Part shown: piece after piece, positions 10,185 to 19,000 of the stretch
How positions within the stretch are numbered: position 1 is the stretch's first letter
How the letters are laid out: each line of letters opens with the position of its first letter
DNA from: Candidatus Heimdallarchaeota archaeon
GTDB taxonomy: Archaea > Asgardarchaeota > Heimdallarchaeia > Heimdallarchaeales > Heimdallarchaeaceae
Length of the DNA stretch: 46,331 nucleotides
Direction: 5' to 3'
NCBI GenBank assembly: GCA_019057815.1
Contig: JAHLWR010000013.1
Span: forward strand, 71,542-117,872
Notes under the pieces: model-generated
The model's input: the letters and a program-made list of their open reading frames with translations, nothing else
Told to the model about the DNA's origin: nothing
The model's database searches: none
Translations under genes and position numbers: made by a program

Positions 10185-11402
10185 GTGAACATGGATTACT
10201 CGGAATTTCTTGGAAGGAGGATCATCAATATATTATGTAATTATCCCACCGATTCTTTCAGGAATTTGGCTAAAAAGATTGATATGAGTACTAACAAGTT
10301 CATACGTATTTTTAACTCCTTAGTTAAAAAGAATATAATAAGAAAAGTAACAGCGGGTTACACACCTGAACTTCTTTCATTAACGCGATATCACGTAATT
10401 ATTAATGTAATCAATTTGAATCAGTTTCATAAACTTCAAACAGCTTTCCGACAACACCCCTACACCCGGCAATACAATCACTTTTTTGGTGAACATTTCG
10501 GATGTTATGCAATATTTGATATCCCAAAGAAAGGGTATAATATAATCAAGAAATTTCTGGATTTTTTAGTTGATTCCGATTTTTGTGAAAATTATTTAAT
10601 ATATGAATCAAAGGGTTATAGATGTGAAACTCTTGAATATTTTTTCATATCAGATATAACAATACGCAATTTTGATATTACAAGCTTCTTCAATAAGCAT
10701 TTAGATAAGTCTGATAAATTATCTTCATTACCTGAACCATTAGGTTTAGACACCGTTACTCCACTACAATTGGTGTTGTTGCGTGATTTAGGTCGAAATA
10801 TTCGAGTTTCTCAGATTAATTTAATTAAGAATTATCGAAGTTTTGTAGAAACTCCACCAAACGTAGAAAACGATGATTATATTCCTCCTTCTTTTTTAGT
10901 TTATTTAGAAAGTTACTTTGCAAATAGAACAGACGATGCTATAAAAGTGGGTTTTAACCGTCAGTACAATTTTGTGAAAAAGAATCTAATTTATGCACCT
11001 CGATTGATTTTTGATAGAAAATATTACGATCTATATGTTTATAGATCATTTTTCATTGAAAATCTTTCAGATAAAAAAAGTGCACAATTTTTTAACTTAG
11101 TAAAAGAAGAAGATCCACCTCTTAAAATGACAGTTGAGGTTCTTGAAAAGGGGATTGTTCTGAACTTCAAAATGCCACCTTTTTTTGATTCTAAGTTTAA
11201 TTATCTTATCTGGTCCTTCTTTCCAGATTACAAGATGTACACATTAGATTATTTTGGTAGAAGCGGAATATATTATCAGTTTTACATCGATAATTTTAAT
11301 CCATATACGTCTAGTTGGAGGGTAGATGAAGATTGGATGTTTAACAATGTTGTAGAAAATATAAAAGAAAAATTGGAAGAGAGCAATAACAGTCTTGTAT
11401 AA
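10185..11402 (+). CDS. AsnC/Lrp-type HTH regulator, long form (paralog 1)
   Basis: This protein of about 405 residues begins with a winged-helix domain of AsnC/Lrp type (about residues 5-65). The recognition-helix region is NLAKKIDMSTNKFIRIFNSL. A mixed alpha/beta middle domain follows, then a long C-terminal domain. It is clearly paralogous to the gene at 12413: both share HPYTR.Y..F.GE.FG.YA, a C-terminal YKMY..D.F and VDEDWMFNNVV. Lrp/AsnC proteins are normally about 150 residues, so this is a much larger architecture. The GTG at 10185 and an in-frame ATG at 10191 are both possible starts. It probably binds DNA; the target may be its own spacer or the inverted repeats near the paralog. The ligand is unknown. 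Confidence 0.75.
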   Translation: MNMDYSEFLGRRIINILCNYPTDSFRNLAKKIDMSTNKFIRIFNSLVKKNIIRKVTAGYTPELLSLTRYHVIINVINLNQFHKLQTAFRQHPYTRQYNHFFGEHFGCYAIFDIPKKGYNIIKKFLDFLVDSDFCENYLIYESKGYRCETLEYFFISDITIRNFDITSFFNKHLDKSDKLSSLPEPLGLDTVTPLQLVLLRDLGRNIRVSQINLIKNYRSFVETPPNVENDDYIPPSFLVYLESYFANRTDDAIKVGFNRQYNFVKKNLIYAPRLIFDRKYYDLYVYRSFFIENLSDKKSAQFFNLVKEEDPPLKMTVEVLEKGIVLNFKMPPFFDSKFNYLIWSFFPDYKMYTLDYFGRSGIYYQFYIDNFNPYTSSWRVDEDWMFNNVVENIKEKLEESNNSLV

Positions 11403-11462
11403 ATAATGATACATTTTTTTATTTCTCAAATATTGAATTTTCCTGAAATATTTTTCTATGGT

Positions 11463-11580
11463 ATGAAATGATCCGTTTCATTTTTGCCGGTACCGACAAT
11501 AATCATTTTTACCAAAAAGTTAATAATTGGGGAAGAAATGATTTTCTTAGTGATGATTTTTCATTCACTAAAAAACTAAG
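11463..11580. repeat. Cluster of short palindromes upstream of the small secreted protein
   Basis: Three symmetrical elements lie in the spacer between paralog 1 and the secreted-protein gene. They are ATGAAA (11463-11468) pairing with TTTCAT (11476-11481), the perfect 8-bp palindrome CGGTACCG (11488-11495), and TTAGTGA (11547-11553) pairing with TCACTAA (11565-11571). CTTAGT (from 11546) could also pair with ACTAAG (11575-11580). The last hairpin ends about 30 bp before the ATG at 11602. They may be operators for the flanking HTH proteins, or a terminator plus leader structure. Confidence 0.45.
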
Positions 11581-11601
11581 TAAAAATGAAGAGTGAATAA
11601 A

Positions 11602-12066
11602 ATGAAAAATAGAAACATATTCTTGGCATTGGGATTTTTATTGGGTGTTATAATAATAGGAAATTCTGTAGCACAGGCAAATAGTTATGTGTTAGGGGTT
11701 AAAATAACAACAGCGTTTTATACAGACCTTGATAACGATGGTTTTGAAGACGACATTTATGCAGAAGCATATTTAGCTTTTGATGATGTTGTGAAAGCCC
11801 GTATTTTGCTGATATATACGTTAACCTTACCTTCTGGCTACACATATCGAGATTATTACTATCACAAAATTACATCAGAGTTCATAACATATGAATTCCG
11901 CATCTATGAAGGTGCATTTGAGAGTGGAGATTATATCTTCGATTTAGTATGTATCGTTCACAGTAATGGTGAGTTTCAAGTATATCAAGATACTTTGGTA
12001 TTTGATCCTCCAGGTGGTGGTGCTGATGATGAACCACCGCATAGTATAGTTACTGTAGGACCATAA
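11602..12066 (+). CDS. Small secreted protein with a calcium-binding-like Asp loop
   Basis: The protein has 154 residues when started at the ATG at 11602; an upstream GTG at 11593 is in frame but less likely. The N-terminus is a classic signal peptide with basic residues and then IFLALGFLLGVIIIG, ending near AQA. The mature part begins with DLDNDGFEDD, a D-x-D-x-D-G-x-x-D type loop seen in calcium-binding extracellular repeats. It continues as a beta-rich domain and ends in a Gly/Asp/Pro-rich tail. There is no C-terminal membrane anchor, so it is probably released or bound to a partner. It sits between the two Lrp-type paralogs, which may control it. Confidence 0.7.
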   Translation: MKNRNIFLALGFLLGVIIIGNSVAQANSYVLGVKITTAFYTDLDNDGFEDDIYAEAYLAFDDVVKARILLIYTLTLPSGYTYRDYYYHKITSEFITYEFRIYEGAFESGDYIFDLVCIVHSNGEFQVYQDTLVFDPPGGGADDEPPHSIVTVGP

Positions 12067-12085
12067 CAAACGTCTGCTCTCATCA

Positions 12086-12116
12086 CGATTAGACAGAATC
12101 GTCTAATGAACACCCA
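12086..12116 (+). repeat. Palindrome repeat, copy 1, with following hairpin
   Basis: ATTAGAC (12088-12094) and GTCTAAT (12101-12107) form a 7-bp inverted repeat with a 6-nt centre, followed by GAACACCCA. Downstream, a second and unrelated stem forms: AAGCAA near 12123, then CCTCTAGG, pairs with CCTAGAGG, then TTGCTT near 12173. It belongs to a three-unit series across the 12067-12412 spacer, which contains no gene. Confidence 0.75.
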
Positions 12117-12188
12117 CAAAAAAGCAAATTACCTCTAGGAGTATCGGGGGAAAAATATCCCTAGAGGGAATCTTGCTTCATCAAATAA

Positions 12189-12220
12189 TGTTAATCAGAA
12201 TCGTCTGATTAACACCCATC
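12189..12220 (+). repeat. Palindrome repeat, copy 2, with following hairpin
   Basis: TTAATCAGA (12191-12199) pairs perfectly with TCTGATTAA (12204-12212). The central AGAATCGTCT and the trailing AACACCCA are shared with copies 1 and 3. The stem has compensatory-looking changes relative to them: TTAGAC/GTCTAA becomes AATCAGA/TCTGATT. An imperfect hairpin follows between GGAATCC (about 12226) and the GGATTTC region (about 12259). Confidence 0.75.
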
Positions 12221-12280
12221 TAGGAGGAATCCAAGAGGTATTATGGGGTTATACTTTAGGATTTCTTTTGAAAATATAAC

Positions 12281-12312
12281 GATTAGACAGAATCGTCTAA
12301 TGAACACCCACC
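12281..12312 (+). repeat. Palindrome repeat, copy 3, with following hairpin
   Basis: ATTAGAC (12282-12288) and GTCTAAT (12295-12301) repeat copy 1 almost exactly, including GAACACCCAC. The following stem is again different in sequence: TTAGGGAA (about 12323) pairs with TTCCCTAA (about 12355). Another GTCTAAT follows at about 12364. The array ends about 40 bp before the start of the second Lrp-type gene. Confidence 0.75.
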
Positions 12313-12412
12313 CAAGAAAGCGTTAGGGAAGCCCTCAGAGCAACATATGGAGGTTTCCCTAATGTCTAATAGGTGTTTGTTCGAAAAATTAAATATCTAA
12401 AAGGGGAAAAAA

Positions 12413-13624
12413 ATGGAAAGGTTAAACAATTTTGATATAAAAATTTTACACGCTCTCCAGAATCATCCACTGGAACCTAGTTCTAAAATTGCAAATTTAA
12501 TTGGTACTTCTACTCAGACAATAATACGTCGAATCGAAAGGTTAACAGAACAAGGGATATTGCGAAATGCAATAGCTTCAATTATACCTGAACGTTTAGG
12601 GCTAGTTGAATATGCTGTGATAGTTTATGTATCATCAATAGATCAGATGACTCTACTTCAAATGGCTTTCACAGATCATCCTTATACAAGATATTACAGT
12701 CGATTTTACGGAGAAAAATTCGGTTTCTATGCTACTTTTGAGATTCCTCCTGAGAGCAATGGACTATTAAGAAAGTTTCTTGATTACTTAGTTGAAAATG
12801 AATTCTGTAAAAGTTACACTCTCTTCCGTTCAGAGGGACATAGACTTGCTTTCCCTGATATAGTACCCAATTATACCTTAAATCCCAAATGTTTCAACAT
12901 GATGGGTTACTGGGAAAAAAGGCTACAGAAACCAAATAGGTTTCAAAGGCTAGCTTCAACACCAGATCTTTCAGAATTCACTCCCTTACACATGTTATTA
13001 CTTCGTGAGATAACCACAAACCTTAGAACAAGTCAAGCAAATATAGTAAAAAAATTTAAGAACCAAACAAAAGGTGATAAAACGTCAGACCCAATTTTCC
13101 TACCTGATAATTATTTCAGCTACATGAAAGAATTTCTTGAGAATAAGGCGGATAACACTATACGAAGGGAGTTTAATAAAATTTACAACTATCTAAAAGA
13201 AGGTTTTATTGACCGACATAGATGGAATATCAATAGAAAATTTACTGAAACATTTGTTTACCGAGCATTCATAATTAAAGATATACCTCAAGTAGAAAAG
13301 GCTCAATTATTCAATTTTTTTCTTGAAGAACGCCCACCTTTTAGGTTGGGATGTACAGTTCTTTCAGATGGTATTTTTCTGACAGTGTCACTTCCACCCT
13401 ATTACGATGCCAAATTCAGCTATCTAGTTTGGACAACTTTCGGGGAATATAAAATGTATTCTATGGATTTCTTTAGACATCATGGGCATCACTATTGGCT
13501 ATATGTGGATAATTTTGATATTGCAAGAAACAAATGGAAAGTCGATGAAGATTGGATGTTCAATAATGTTGTAGATAGTTTGAATCAAAGATTAAAAGAA
13601 GGCAGATTCACCAGCAATTACTGA
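12413..13624 (+). CDS. AsnC/Lrp-type HTH regulator, long form (paralog 2)
   Basis: This 403-residue paralog of the gene at 10185 has the clearer AsnC-type HTH. FDIKILHALQNHP opens the domain, IANLIGTSTQTIIRRIERL is the helix-turn-helix and GILR starts the wing (residues about 7-60). The middle domain keeps HPYTRYYSRFYGEKFG and the C-terminus keeps VDEDWMFNNVV. A purine-rich AAAAGGGG lies before the ATG. Three palindromic sites lie just upstream, which is where an autoregulating dimeric HTH protein would be expected to bind (inference). Neither paralog has a recognisable ligand-binding motif outside the Lrp-like region. Confidence 0.78.
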   Translation: MERLNNFDIKILHALQNHPLEPSSKIANLIGTSTQTIIRRIERLTEQGILRNAIASIIPERLGLVEYAVIVYVSSIDQMTLLQMAFTDHPYTRYYSRFYGEKFGFYATFEIPPESNGLLRKFLDYLVENEFCKSYTLFRSEGHRLAFPDIVPNYTLNPKCFNMMGYWEKRLQKPNRFQRLASTPDLSEFTPLHMLLLREITTNLRTSQANIVKKFKNQTKGDKTSDPIFLPDNYFSYMKEFLENKADNTIRREFNKIYNYLKEGFIDRHRWNINRKFTETFVYRAFIIKDIPQVEKAQLFNFFLEERPPFRLGCTVLSDGIFLTVSLPPYYDAKFSYLVWTTFGEYKMYSMDFFRHHGHHYWLYVDNFDIARNKWKVDEDWMFNNVVDSLNQRLKEGRFTSNY

Positions 13625-13735
13625 TGAAAAATATGTGTGTAAAATTCAAATAAGAAAGTAATCCTAGAACAACTACAACTACATGTGAATATAAAGTATA
13701 AGGAACATAGAAAACCAATAGATGCTGTGTCGTAC

Positions 13736-14158
13736 TTACAAGTCTGTAGCTTCTGCTTTGACTAAATTGGCATATTCTTCGGGAGATAATAGTCCTTCAA
13801 CAGTACCATTACATTCAAGTTTTACAAGCCATCCTTCACCGTATGGATCATTAAAAACTTTAATGGGATTAACTTCTAAGTCTTCATTAATTGCTACAAT
13901 TTTACAATCAAAAGGAGCATATGAATCTGCTTTGATATTTAAGGTTTCAATATTCAGAATTGTATCCCCTTTACTAAATGATTCTCCCACAGTGTGAAAA
14001 TCTATATGACCAATTTCTCCCAGTTCTATAGTTGCATAACTAGTGATACCATAAAGCCAATGTGACTCATTTTTCTTTATCCATTCATGTTTCTCGGTAT
14101 ACAATCTGTCTGTTTTTATAATGTACTTGTTTGCAACTAATATCTCCTTAGTCATCAT
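13736..14158 (-). CDS. GcvH-like (glycine cleavage H) protein lacking the lipoyl lysine
   Basis: The 140-residue protein aligns over its whole length with glycine cleavage H proteins: YTEKHEWIKK near the start, YGITSYATIELGEIGHIDF, the hammerhead loop and NPIKVFNDPYGEGWLVKLE. In canonical H proteins the swinging-arm lysine lies in E-S-V-K-A-x-S-D-x-Y-S-P. Here the same gap-free segment is ETLNIKADSYAP (residues 71-82), with Asn74 (codon AAT, 13937-13939) in place of lysine; Lys76 is two positions away. It therefore probably cannot carry lipoate in the usual way. No other glycine cleavage genes are adjacent. It may be a moonlighting scaffold or an H-like protein of unknown role. It is transcribed towards the Lrp-type gene. 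Confidence 0.85.
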   Translation of the reverse strand: MMTKEILVANKYIIKTDRLYTEKHEWIKKNESHWLYGITSYATIELGEIGHIDFHTVGESFSKGDTILNIETLNIKADSYAPFDCKIVAINEDLEVNPIKVFNDPYGEGWLVKLECNGTVEGLLSPEEYANLVKAEATDL

Positions 14159-14239
14159 ATAATTACAATTGTTAATATCTTATAATAATGACTATATTGG
14201 CAAAATTGATTTTAAAATATCTCATATAATAACCACATT

Positions 14240-15904
14240 TCATCGATTATTGTTCAAAACCTTTCTTGTTAGTTTCTCATTATATTTCTCAAATATTTCA
14301 ATAAAAACCGTTCTCTGGAATTTGTTCTCGTTGACACTTTTTACTTCATCCATTTTCATTATCTGTACATAGACTTTTATTTCCAGAGCTATTTTCTTAA
14401 ATCCCTCTCTTTTGCACTTGTTCTCAACTTTTTGTAGTTTTTTTATAGCCTTTTTCTCTTTTTTTTCTTTGAAATACTCCCCTAGATATTCATAACTCTC
14501 TGCCCAATATTTCATTGCTTTTGTTACATGTTTTGAGTCTTTGATACTCTCCTGTATTTTTCTTACTGTTTCAGTGAACTTTTCATTTTCACCCGTTGTT
14601 AACAATGCTTTTGCAAGTAACAGCAGTGAGAGTGTTTTATTGATCCACTCACCACCCTTTTCTTTCTCTTCCTCCACTCTTTTTTCCTCTGTTATCACTC
14701 TATTTGTTTCTTGAACAACCTGATACTCTAACTCTTCCACCATTGGTCTGAACATGATAATATTAGGTATGGCTCCTCTGAACCCTTGCAAGAACTTTTC
14801 TGTTAGTTCTTTGACATTTTTGTTCTTATGAACGTAAATGTATAACATATTCATTTGCATGACATTTACTAAATAATCGTAATATCTCGTTTTGATGTTT
14901 CTCTTGAATTCTTCAGAAAGTAGAAGTTTTTCGTATTCTTGTAGATATTCTAAAGCTCTTTCAAATTCTCCCATGAAGGTGTAAATCATCGTTAGATATG
15001 AAAGAGTATTTCCTATCATATACAAATATCGTGTATCTTGTTTTTTCTCTTTCCACAAAACTTCTAATACTTTCTTGAAGTATATTGCAGCTCTATAATA
15101 CTCGTTAAGGAAAACCGCTCCCTTACCTAATGTATGTAAGATCCATACTTCCTTACATTTTTCGACCTTCTCGATCAATTCTCTGTCATTTTCGATTATT
15201 TGTATAAGTTCGCGCATCTTATCATTATATTTGGGTTCGTTGAAACTTTTACCTAAATAGACACTGAGCAACCTTCCTATACTTTTTACTGTTGCAAAAT
15301 AGTATCCTGCCTTTCTGAAATAATCTATACATCCACAGACGTATTTTTCTGATTTTTCAAGATTGTCTATGAAATAATCTGCTGCTATCAGGATGTATAA
15401 AGTCTTGTAATAGAAATAACCCTTTTCATGTGAAGAAAGCGATTCAATTATCTTTTGAGCTTCATTCAAATAGTGTCTAGAACCTTTATCGTCGTCTATC
15501 AACCTCATTAAACAGGATTTAGAACCAAAAGTAGAAGCCAAGAAAACCTTACTGTTTAGTTTGTTAGCTAGAACAACCATCTTATCCAATAATTCTGAAG
15601 ATTTTTGTACATTTTTAGGATTTAACCAAATAAGGTCGAATTTAAGATCATAAAGATAGAAGAGAGAGAAACTATCTTCTATTGCTAGACTTTTTTCAAG
15701 AACTCTGTCGATAAGAGGGATAAAGGCTTTGTCTTTAGTATTGGAAACTTTTCTATGCAGAGATTGGATCAAGGTTCTTAATTTTCTGACATCTATCACT
15801 TTTTCGAGTTCTTGGTAGAAATAGTCCAGTGAGAAATCAACCAAAACTTCTTTTTCTTTCAGATCTAAATCTTCTTTCCCAATAACTCGCTGCATACTTT
15901 TCAC
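14240..15904 (-). CDS. TPR-like helical repeat protein
   Basis: This is a cytosolic, all-helical protein of about 554 residues (GTG start at 15904; an ATG at 15895 is also possible). It contains degenerate 34-residue tetratricopeptide-like pairs such as GKGAVFLNEYYRAAIYFKKV and MIYTFMGEFERALEYLQEYE (about residues 250-330). The C-terminal third has charged helices rich in Lys and Glu. There is no catalytic motif. TPR proteins act as protein-protein adaptors; the partner is unknown. It lies between the GcvH-like gene and the NosD-like gene, with no obvious functional link to either. Confidence 0.7.
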   Translation of the reverse strand: MKSMQRVIGKEDLDLKEKEVLVDFSLDYFYQELEKVIDVRKLRTLIQSLHRKVSNTKDKAFIPLIDRVLEKSLAIEDSFSLFYLYDLKFDLIWLNPKNVQKSSELLDKMVVLANKLNSKVFLASTFGSKSCLMRLIDDDKGSRHYLNEAQKIIESLSSHEKGYFYYKTLYILIAADYFIDNLEKSEKYVCGCIDYFRKAGYYFATVKSIGRLLSVYLGKSFNEPKYNDKMRELIQIIENDRELIEKVEKCKEVWILHTLGKGAVFLNEYYRAAIYFKKVLEVLWKEKKQDTRYLYMIGNTLSYLTMIYTFMGEFERALEYLQEYEKLLLSEEFKRNIKTRYYDYLVNVMQMNMLYIYVHKNKNVKELTEKFLQGFRGAIPNIIMFRPMVEELEYQVVQETNRVITEEKRVEEEKEKGGEWINKTLSLLLLAKALLTTGENEKFTETVRKIQESIKDSKHVTKAMKYWAESYEYLGEYFKEKKEKKAIKKLQKVENKCKREGFKKIALEIKVYVQIMKMDEVKSVNENKFQRTVFIEIFEKYNEKLTRKVLNNNR

Positions 15905-16011
15905 TGATACTATTCTTTTAATTATTGGGTTAAGAGTAAAAGATAGGTAGATAACTTTAGGTTTAGTTCACTTATATATCTATTGTCTCATATATAAAGA
16001 AGGAAAAAAAG

Positions 16012-19000
16012 CTATTTCTTTCTTCGTTGTAGCACCACTAAACCAAAGACCAAGAATAGAAAAGTTATCGCAGGAAGGAGAAGAGAGAACATTTGAAACT
16101 CTGGTATAATCTCAACAACAGTAAATGAGTAATATAAACCAGAGTTATCATTGATGGCTAAATTGTGGTTAACAGAATTATCTACAGCTGTAATATAATA
16201 TTCAATAGTGTCACCAACTGCAAAAGAACCTATAGTTACGCTGTAAAGATCACCACTTATAAGAGTCATACTAACTTCTGTCCAAGTTCCACCATTAATC
16301 CTGTAGTGGAGTGTAACAGATTGTACACCATAAGGGCTAGTAACTGTAGCATTAATACTTATATTATCGAGTTCTGTTGGAGTAGAGGGAGAATGAATAA
16401 TGTTTGTAATAGCAGGACGAACAACATATACAGCAGGTTCTCCAAGAGGATATAAATCAACTGAGTTAGCTTCTCCATCAATAGCATAAGAACCTGTTCC
16501 TGACCAGTCTGACCAGTAATTGCCCTCTTGTGTTTCAGAGTCATACCAAGTATTGTTAGTTCCATCATCAAAAACTTGTGAAGTTCCTCCCAAATTATTG
16601 TCTTCAAAGATATTATGGTGAATAAGATTATTATCAGAATCGTATCTTAAGTATATTCCATATCCTCCGTTTTCTTGTAGGAGATTGTAAGTAACGACAC
16701 AAAAATTAGAATAGTAAAACTCAATGCCATAGTTGTTATTATTGCTGCACGTGTTGTTTGCAACAGTCGCACTCCCAGAATATCGAAGATAAATGCCGTA
16801 GTAGTCGTTGTTATTACACGTGTTGTTAATAATAACTGAATATGTACAGGAGTAGAGAAATAGACCAGTTGTAGCGTTATATAATATTTGATCACGTACT
16901 GTCACATTAGTACAATTAATTAATATTAACTGCCCATAGACAGGCTCTGCAATTATCGTAGAGTTAAGGTTAGTGTAATAACCTAGTTTTTTCCCATTCA
17001 CCCAATTATTCTCGACAGTATATGAGAGATAAGCATCAACTGTACTTTCGCTTATATATAAACCACAACTAGTAAAAGTATTGTTAGCAACAATAGAAGA
17101 ATCAGAATGGTAACGAAGATAGATACCGTAGCTGTTGTTGCTACACTTGTTTTTTGTAATAGTAGAGGAAGCAGAAGTATCAAGGTAGATGCCGTAGCTG
17201 TTGTTGCTACACTTGTTTTTTGTAACAATAGAAGAAGCAGAATAGTAAACCCTGATGCCATGGTTGTTGTTGTTGCTACACATGCTGTTTGTAATAATAG
17301 AAGTAGAAAGGTAAAGATAGATACCGTCGTTGTTGTAGCTACAAGTATTGTTTGTAATAATAGAAGTAGAAAGGTAAAGATAGATGCCGGAGTAGTAGTT
17401 ATTGCTGCACGTGTTGTTGGTAATAGTAGAATGATCAGAAGTATCAAGATAGATACCGTTGTTGTTGTAGCTACAAGTGTTGTTGGTAACAGTAGAATAA
17501 AAAGAAGTATCAAGAAGGATGCCTTTGTTGTTGTTGTTGCACATGTTGTTAGCAATAGTAGAACTGCTAGAAGAGTGAAAATAGATGCCCTCCCTGTTGT
17601 TGTTGCTACACGTATTTTTGGTAACAGTAGAATAACTAGATGACTCTAACCTGATACCATAGTCGTTATTGCTACACGTGTTGTTTGCAACAGTAGAAGA
17701 GGTAGAATGGTAATAAATATGGATGCCATAATTGTTATTGTTGTTGCATGTGTTGTTGATAATAGTCGAACTACCAGAATCCCAAAACCTGATACCATAG
17801 TCGTTGTTGCTACAAGTGTTGTTTGTAACAGTAGAACTACCAGAAGAGCTAAGAATGATGCCGGAGTAGTAGTTATTGCTGCACGTGTTGTTTGCAACAG
17901 TAGAACTACCAGAATAGGAAATCGAGATGCCATAGTGGTTGTAGCTACAAGTGTTGTTGGTAGCAGTAGAACTACCAGAGTAGGAAAGCCCGATACCTCC
18001 ATAGTTGTTGCTTTCACAAGTGTTATAGGCAACAGTAGAACTATCGGAATAGGAAAGATCGATACCATAGTGGTTGTAGCTACAAGTGTTGTTGGCAACA
18101 GTGGAACTATCAGAAGTATCAAGATAGATACCATAGTGGTTGTAGCTACAAGTGTTATTGGTTATAGTAGAAGAAGCAGAACCATCAAGATAGATACCAC
18201 AGTGGTTGTAGCTACAAGTGTTGTTAATAATAACTGAATGTGTACAGAATTGGAGAACTAAAGCAAGTGAAGTGTTGTTTATTATTTGGTCGCGTACTGT
18301 CACATTAGTACAATTAACTAATATCAGTTGACCATAGATAGGTTCAGCAATAGTAGTGGAGTCAAGGTTAGTGAAATAACCTAGTTTTTTCCCATTCACC
18401 CAATTATTCTCGACAGTATACGAGAGATAAGCATCAACTGTACTTTCGCTTATATATAAACCACAATTAGTAAAAGTGTTATTAGCAACAATAGAAGAAT
18501 CAGAATGGTAACGAAGATAGATACCGTAGCTGTTGTTGCTACACTTGTTTTTTGTAATAGTAGAAGAAGCAGAAGTATCAAGATAGATGCCGTAGTTGAT
18601 GTTATTACTGCAATTATTATTAGTAACAGTAGAATTACCAGAATATCGAAGAGAGATGCCACCGCTATTGTTGTTGCACGAGTTGTTAGTAACAGTAGAA
18701 AAAGCAGAATAGTAAACCCTGATGCCATAGTGGTTATTGCTGCTGCACGTGTTGTTAATTACAATTGCTGTTCCATCAGCTGCATTATTGATATAAATAC
18801 CATAGTCTTCTGCGTCAATATAGCAGTTACGAACAGTAAAATATTTCGTTGTACCAGCAATATAAATACCCTTACCATTTGTTGTTGTAATATTATATCC
18901 TTCAATAACATAAGGATCTTCAGCTGTTCCTGTTCCTAGAAAAACCTCAAAATCGCTATCACTTGTTATTTCAATAGGATCATGAGGTGTCAACTCTAAA

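Noticed and set aside
12086-12373. CRISPR array with three repeats
   Set aside because: Only three copies, the copies differ in their stems, the spacings of 92-103 bp are long, each spacer contains its own hairpin, and no cas gene is near.
13722-13997. Plus-strand ORF opposite the GcvH-like gene
   Set aside because: The minus-strand frame matches H protein along its whole length; the plus frame is its antisense shadow.
16750-18750. CRISPR-like spaced repeats
   Set aside because: The period and sequence follow the 23-residue beta-helix turns and stay in frame throughout, so this is coding repetition.
16165-18939. Many long ORFs on the plus strand and in other minus frames across the NosD-like gene
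   Set aside because: They are shadows of the Asn/Ser/Thr-rich repeats; their products are low-complexity Val/Thr/Asn or Leu/Thr strings, while the minus-strand frame has a signal peptide, beta-helix turns and an anchor.
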